Assembly: GCF_047663525.1 (NCBI RefSeq)
Contig: NC_092591.1
Location: forward strand, 52,305,501-52,369,500
Length of the DNA: 64,000 bases
Source of the DNA: Anas platyrhynchos
Taxonomy: Eukaryota; Chordata; Aves; Anseriformes; Anatidae
Reading direction: 5' to 3'
The translations under genes and the position numbers were made by a program. Below the pieces are notes generated by a model. The model made no database searches, had not been told where the DNA came from, and was given only the letters and a program-made list of their open reading frames with translations. Numbering within the stretch: position 1 is the first letter of the stretch; the number at the start of each line of letters is the position of its first letter. Shown piece after piece: positions 55,601 to 64,000 of the stretch.

Positions 55601-58600
55601 ATGCCATTTTCAAAGACGTTGAAGTACACCTTTCTCCTCTTGTAATTTGTTGGCAGTGCCAAGTTACATCTTGGTAGCATTACGGAATCTGTTTAAGTTA
55701 TGAGTTAAGAGAGGTGAAACATAAAATTCAGAGTAAATCCTGTGGTGTCAAAGCAGTTTGAGCTTGCTGATCACAACTGAAGAGCAAAGGCATGTGTGCA
55801 TATCATAACTTGAATCACCATGGCAAAGGGAGCAAATAATTACTGCAGATGAACTTTGGTGAGTTGTGGAGCTGTGGGGAACTGTGGGGACGATGAGGAG
55901 CAGAGTGACCAGCTGCTGAGAAGAAGGTCGAGCTGCTGCTGGAAGGAATGGGTCCGTCTCAGACACCATGGCATGGAGGCAAGGGTGGTGGGATGATTGG
56001 TGAGATGAGTGCAAGGGACAGATAGAAGCATCATATTTGCTTAGTAGTTTATTATTTTTCCATACACAGTATTTCTAAAGACATTCTGAGGTTGTTATAA
56101 TTTTGCACGTGCTCTTCATTGTCCACAAAGAAAGCTATAGCACGAGACAGGTCTCCTTATGAGAGTGGGAGGTAAAATGTGCAGCCAATATACAAATAGA
56201 CTTACTGGCTTGCTCCTCTTACTTATGTACCCCAAGGAGGATCTGCAACAAAAACTTAGGGAGAAAGCTCTTTGAAATGAAGAACAAAGTAAGGCTGTAT
56301 AGACAGTACTTAAAACTATGTCTTAGGGGATTCTTAGGGGATGTTCTAGTCATTTCTATGGCTGGAGCATGTTACTATACAACATTCACATGGATATAGA
56401 TGTTTACTGTTCAGAAAGCATGGGTTTGGCACTGTCTGTATGGAAGTGGCCAGTGAAACACGCCACTCCCTAGGAAAGAGGCTGCAGTATATTTTCAGAA
56501 TCCCCATAACTAATATAACGTGGTCCAAGGTCACTTCCATCTGAGTTTATGGTGACTAAAAATAGCAGGGGAGATGCACATTTTTTTTCCATGTGTTTTC
56601 AGGTTTAGCACCTGAGGAGCTCTCCGCTGAGGCAGCTTAGCTACATCAGGGCTAAACAAACAAACAAAAACCTGGAAATGAGGGAAGAGAGAAATGTGGT
56701 ATCAGGGGCCTGCTATTGGAACAGGCAGCATTCATTTTGACTGTACAAAACCTGCAAGCCTTGAAAATGGCCTTCTCTGGATGAAAAGAATTGTTGAACA
56801 TTAAGAAATTCCTGAGGCTGAGCTCAGTGGAGCCACAGTGGGGGCTTTCTGTGCCAGAGCCCCCCGGGCACGCTGTCCTCCCCAGGCTGTGCCTGTGTCA
56901 GTGTTTTGTTCCCTCTGCTGCCTCCGTGTCAGATGTTCTCTGTGCACACTATTGCTCATCATCATCATTAATGTGCCTTTTTTTTCCCTTCATGGCAAAT
57001 CCGTACATGAGGGGAAAAAAAAAAAAAAAAAGATGCAGAAATGAATAAGGTCTGAGTGCCCCCTGCATTTCTTTTTCCAGTCTGGCAGGCAACAGGCAAA
57101 CAGAACAGTATCTGAAATGATGAAGCTGGTCAGAGATATATTTTTATAAAAACATAGCATTTTTATAAAATAAGAATGGTCATCAAGTTGTGTATAACAC
57201 TCTGCTTTTGTTGCTTATGTCCTCTTTATGTCCACTGTAGTTAAACAATGATAAAATCCACTTTGCTTGTAATTTTTGTTTTCAGGTTATGATTCATTTG
57301 AGTACAGAAAGGATGCTAGATCTTTTTTTCCAGTCTTGTTTTTCTTTTTTTTCCCTTTTTTTTTTTTTTTTTTTTTTTAATTCTTCTCTCTATCCCAGAG
57401 GAATGTTCAGAGTTTTTCACTTAGAAGAGGTAATTTCCTATATAGCACAGCTTTCTGTCATAGAAACTGCCCTGGTCTATATTTCAGGTCTAACCTTCAT
57501 GTGCCCATGTTTGTGGGAGGGGAAGATCAGTAAATCTCCATATTATTAACCTGTGTTACACTGCAGCTAAGTGAACAGCATGGGTATATATATTTTTTAT
57601 TTTTTTTTCAGTTACTTGGTTAGGGAATTCCTCTGCTCTCTTGCTGTCAGCAGGATTACATTTCATCGGAGAGATGGTCAGACTAATGGCTGGATAAAAA
57701 AACCTTCATGGAGAAAGCCATGTGAATCCCCCATAAACACATCTACATCTAAAATATCAGGCATGCAAAAAAACATAGCCATTTTTGCACTTCTGATCAC
57801 ATGTGCAGCCATTTTAGTGAGACAGGCTCACTAAGAGAGGATCACTGCTGTTTTTTTCTCTGAAGCAAATCAGATTACATCATGAAGAACACAAGGTAAC
57901 CTGCAAGGATATATGCAAAAATACACGTATTCTGATTGAGAAAATCAGAGGGGCAAGGTACACTCATTCTTCACTCCAATTTCTGCTTTATTTATTACCA
58001 GCTTACATAAAGCACTGGCAACTGACCAGTGACAAATGTACGTTAGTCAGAGATGGTTATAAATACTCTGCTTTTTGTCCTCAGCTTGCCGGGATCAGTT
58101 ATTTTTAGTAAGGAGCCAGTCGACCTTATCAAAGCGGAGAATCAGAAATAGTCTGGAAAAACACCGCGAGGAAATGCTGTTTTTAGCAGCTCCGTCCCCT
58201 CGCCGCTGCCGGCCAGCGAGGTGTGAGCGTGCTGCCCACGCGCTGCAGGGAGCACTCGCTTGGCGAAACACGACTGCCTCTGCACAGCGTGACGGCTGGG
58301 GGCTGTGGGGACAGGGAGAGGCACCGAGAGCATCTCAGTCTGTGTCCCTCTGTCACCTTAGGGTTTCTTCGCAGGGAATTTTTGCTCAACTGCATCTCCT
58401 CACAGCTCACGTCCTTCCACAGGAGCCATAGCAGCAGATACTGACATTATTCTTTCTCCTTTTGGTTTGGGAAGGCAGTAAAATTGTCCTCAAGTTATGA
58501 GGTCAGGCATTGTGCTTGCTGCCCAGTGCCACAGACCACGGTGCAACACCACTGGAGGTGTGTGATGGCTCGAGAGGCTGCAGCTGGGCAAGTAGCTGCT

Positions 58601-59867
58601 GGATGCAGCTTATTGCTCAGCCTAGCTGTAAACTCAGTGACATAAATGAGGATATCGTTTAGTTAGATGCAAGGCAGTGCTGTATCTGGCACAATATCCT
58701 GCTTTCTCTTACACCAGAGCCAAACTGCTTCGTTCAGTCCAGTACCTGGATTATCGATAGCAGCCATTAGCTAATGTTTTAGAAGTAAAATACGAGCTAT
58801 GACTTTTACTTCTGCTATGCTACAGGCTGAAAATAAGGTGGAAAAGATGTCTGCAAACCATTTGTTTTCCCTTTCCTATTAGCCTTTTATTATTATTTTA
58901 ATTATTTATTATAAAGGAGTTTTGAGGATGTGCTGCATCAGGAACCCCACAACCTCACCTGCAGCTGCTCTGTGTGCACGCAGACCCAGCACGGCAGGGC
59001 TCTGCATTTGTTCCTCTCTGTTCTGTGCACTGATCGTCCCAGCAGAAAATACACGATGGTGCTGCATGCGACAGCAGGCGAATGTATGGCGTGCTGGCAG
59101 GGCACTTAACAACAAATTCCCAGGTGACCTCAAAAGGGTCGAATAAGGCAAGATACGAAGGGCGAAGCGAAGTGAGGTAAAATATGCGATCTCCCCTGTA
59201 CGTTTATAAAAATGGATAGCCTGTTACCCAGATGCTGATGAATATTTTTACAAGCTATAAATGGCAACCTGCAGTCCAAAAATAGCGCTGTGCTGCAGAC
59301 TTGTCTGGCTCAGCAGCATCACCGGAATACCAATAGGCTCCCTGATGTGGTTTCAGGGAAATCTCTATCAAAACGGACTACCTCCTCCATTTTTCTTGCT
59401 GTTCGGAAATAGAAGAGCTGATGCCGCTTGCATATCTTTCATTTTAAGCTCTCAAAAAAATCGTGCTGCCTTCCAAATTCTCCTGCGGTGATGGAGCTGC
59501 CAGCGGGACTCCTTCCACGTCCCAGCCCCAGCCACCGTGCTATGGGGCTGGGGAGGCAAAGAGGTGCCAGCAGGCGCTGTGTGGGCTGGATGTGGCACGG
59601 TGTGTGGGTCTGTCCTTGTCACACGCCTGGGCCACAGCAGGCACTGTGGGCAGGGACACCCGCTGCTGTTTTAAGCTGGGTTGAAAGCCAGAGTGAGCTT
59701 GTGCTGATGGTGAAGGGGAAGGCAGGAGGTGGCTGCCAGGGCTGGTGACACAGGGGCTGGTGTGGGGATGGGACATGAATGTGTGTTCAGCTGTGTACTA
59801 TGTGGTGATGGTGTGGCATGTCGACATCTGCTTTTTGGAGTGAAACCGGTGCAGAGGTGGAGTTTTT
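55601..59867. other. ACCS-EXT2 intergenic spacer, no gene recognised
   Basis: This is AT-rich spacer with A/T tracts (about 57,014-57,031 and 57,355-57,379), an AAAC repeat near 56,654 and many short ORFs without known domains. GC content rises towards the EXT2 promoter. No RNA gene was recognised. Confidence 0.55.
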
Positions 59868-60366
59868 GGGCCTGTCGCTACAAGAAGGACATGGAGGTGC
59901 TTGAGTGGGTCCAATGAAGGGCGACGAAGCTGGTGAGGGGCCTGGAGAACAAGTCCTACGAGGAGCGGCTGAAGGAGCTGGGCTTGTTCAGCCTGGAGAA
60001 GAGGAGGCTCAGGGGCGACCTTATCGCTCTCTACAGATACCTTAAAGGAGGCTGTAGTGAGGTGGGGGTTGGCCTGTTCTCCCATGTGCCCGGTGACAGG
60101 ACGAGGGGGAATGGGCTTAAGTTGCGCCAGGGGAGTTTTAGGTTAGATGTTAGGAAGAACTTCTTTACTGAAAGGGTTGTTAGGCACTGGAACAGGCTGC
60201 CCAGGGAGGTGGTGGAGTCACCATCCCTGGAAGTCTTCAAAAGACGTTTAGATGTAGAGCTTAGGGATATGGTTTAGTGGGGACTGTTAGCGTTAGGTCA
60301 GAGGTTGGACTCGATGATCTTGAGGTCTCTTCCAACCTAGAAATCCTGTGATTCTGTGATTCTGTG
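59868..60366 (+). mobile_element. Young CR1 LINE 3' end with ORF2 C-terminus
   Basis: This is a 5'-truncated CR1 of about 500 bases in forward orientation. It keeps an open frame (59,933-60,277) encoding the extreme C-terminus of the CR1 reverse-transcriptase polyprotein, with motifs such as [20 protein letters not shown] and [20 protein letters not shown]. It then has the conserved 3' UTR (GGTTGGACTCGATGATCTTGAGG) and three 8-bp tail units (ATCCTGTG ATTCTGTG ATTCTGTG at 60,343-60,366). The low divergence indicates a late insertion. The subfamily cannot be fixed here. Confidence 0.93.
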
Positions 60367-60469
60367 CTGTGAATTTACCCTGCTGCCAGCAGGCACCCCC
60401 TGAGGACATCTGGGGAAAGGTTTCACTGAATCACCGAGCCATTAAGCTTGGAAAAACCTCGGAGATCCC

Positions 60470-60760
60470 CCACACCACGCCCCCAGCTCCCTCAGCCGCT
60501 CCCCACAGGAGCCGTGCCGAGGCGCGGCGCCCTCCGGCCGCCTGAGGGCGGCCTCGCAGTGCCTCCGCCGCCGGTCACGGAGCGGCTGCGGGGGGGGGGC
60601 CTCACGCGTGCGCAGCCGGGGCCGGGCCGCGGCGGAGGGCGAGGGGCGGGCGGGCGGGCGGCAGCGGGGACCCCCCGCGGGGCGCCGGGCGCTGGGGCCC
60701 GAGCGAGGGCGGGCGGAGGTGAGCGGGGACCGGGATTTAGGGTCGGGGAAGGGGTGTGGG
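60470..60760 (+). promoter_or_regulatory. EXT2: CpG island, EXT2 promoter
   Basis: A compact CpG island contains an NRF1-like site (ACGCGTGCGCAG at 60,604-60,615) and overlapping GC boxes, GGGGCGGGCGGGCGGGCGG, at about 60,642-60,662. No TATA box is evident. This fits the broad housekeeping expression known for EXT2. Confidence 0.8.
60665..60718 (+). other. EXT2: EXT2 noncoding first exon (3' part), donor at 60,719
   Basis: A strong donor GGAG|GTGAGCGG lies at 60,719 at the end of the CpG island, and a matching acceptor (ATCTCTCCCAG) ends at 60,927. This implies a short 5' UTR intron. The 5' end of this exon is unknown and the start given is arbitrary within the island. Confidence 0.55.
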
Positions 60761-60893
60761 GGCTGCTGGAGCCCAGCTGGAAGTCTCCGTGCAGTCAGCG
60801 GTTGGCATCGTTTGGTCTCGTTGGGGGGGGTTGTGGGTGTGTGGAGGGGGTTGGGTGTCAGTCTGCTGAGGCAGAGAGCCTGTGGGTTGTTAA

Positions 60894-64000
<3,107 letters not shown>

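Noticed and set aside
57289..57834. Two adjacent plus ORFs of 86-87 codons between ACCS and EXT2
   Set aside because: They are interrupted by poly-T tracts, have no known motif and lack supportive splice structure.
59933..60277. 114-codon plus ORF as a host gene
   Set aside because: The protein is the C-terminus of the CR1 ORF2 product and sits in a CR1 with its 3' UTR and tail. It is a transposon relic, not a host gene.

Overview
This window is vertebrate nuclear DNA, most likely from a bird. The repeats are CR1 LINEs of several ages, including one copy with the 8-bp ATTCTGTG tail typical of birds. Genes are split by short GT-AG introns and have CpG-island promoters. I saw no Alu or L1. A crocodilian or turtle is a less likely alternative.

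Layout. (1) About 1-39.4 kb is intergenic. I found no convincing protein-coding exon there. It holds CR1 remnants at about 0.15-0.39, 2.4-3.4, 7.2-7.4, 14.8-16.0 and 33.0-34.1 kb, plus microsatellites and unique sequence. (2) At 39.4-40.6 kb there is a dense CpG island with a GGGGCC repeat. (3) At 40,142-54,902 (+) there is a 15-exon gene orthologous to ACCS (1-aminocyclopropane-1-carboxylate synthase homologue). All its exons join in frame to give an 886-residue protein. Exon 1 encodes a Myb/SANT-like (Harbinger-type) DNA-binding domain. Exon 2 encodes a nuclear-localisation-like basic patch and a coiled coil, and runs without an intron into the ACCS N-terminal sequence. Exons 3-15 encode a complete fold-type I PLP enzyme and a C-terminal tail. 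(4) At 54.9-59.9 kb there are the ACCS 3' UTR with a polyadenylation signal at 55,573 and an intergenic spacer. (5) At 59.87-60.37 kb there is a young CR1 3' end. (6) From about 60.5 kb to the window end (+) lies the 5' part of EXT2 (exostosin-2): CpG-island promoter, noncoding first exon, and two coding exons. The gene continues past the window.

ACCS and EXT2 are neighbours in the same orientation in human (11p11.2), so this is conserved synteny. The most notable feature is the ACCS gene model: a DNA-binding domain related to transposon-derived Myb/SANT proteins fused to a PLP-dependent aminotransferase-fold enzyme with its catalytic residues intact. Human ACCS, as I recall it, lacks this N-terminal half. 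The architecture resembles, presumably by convergence, the bacterial MocR regulators, in which a DNA-binding domain is fused to an aminotransferase domain.
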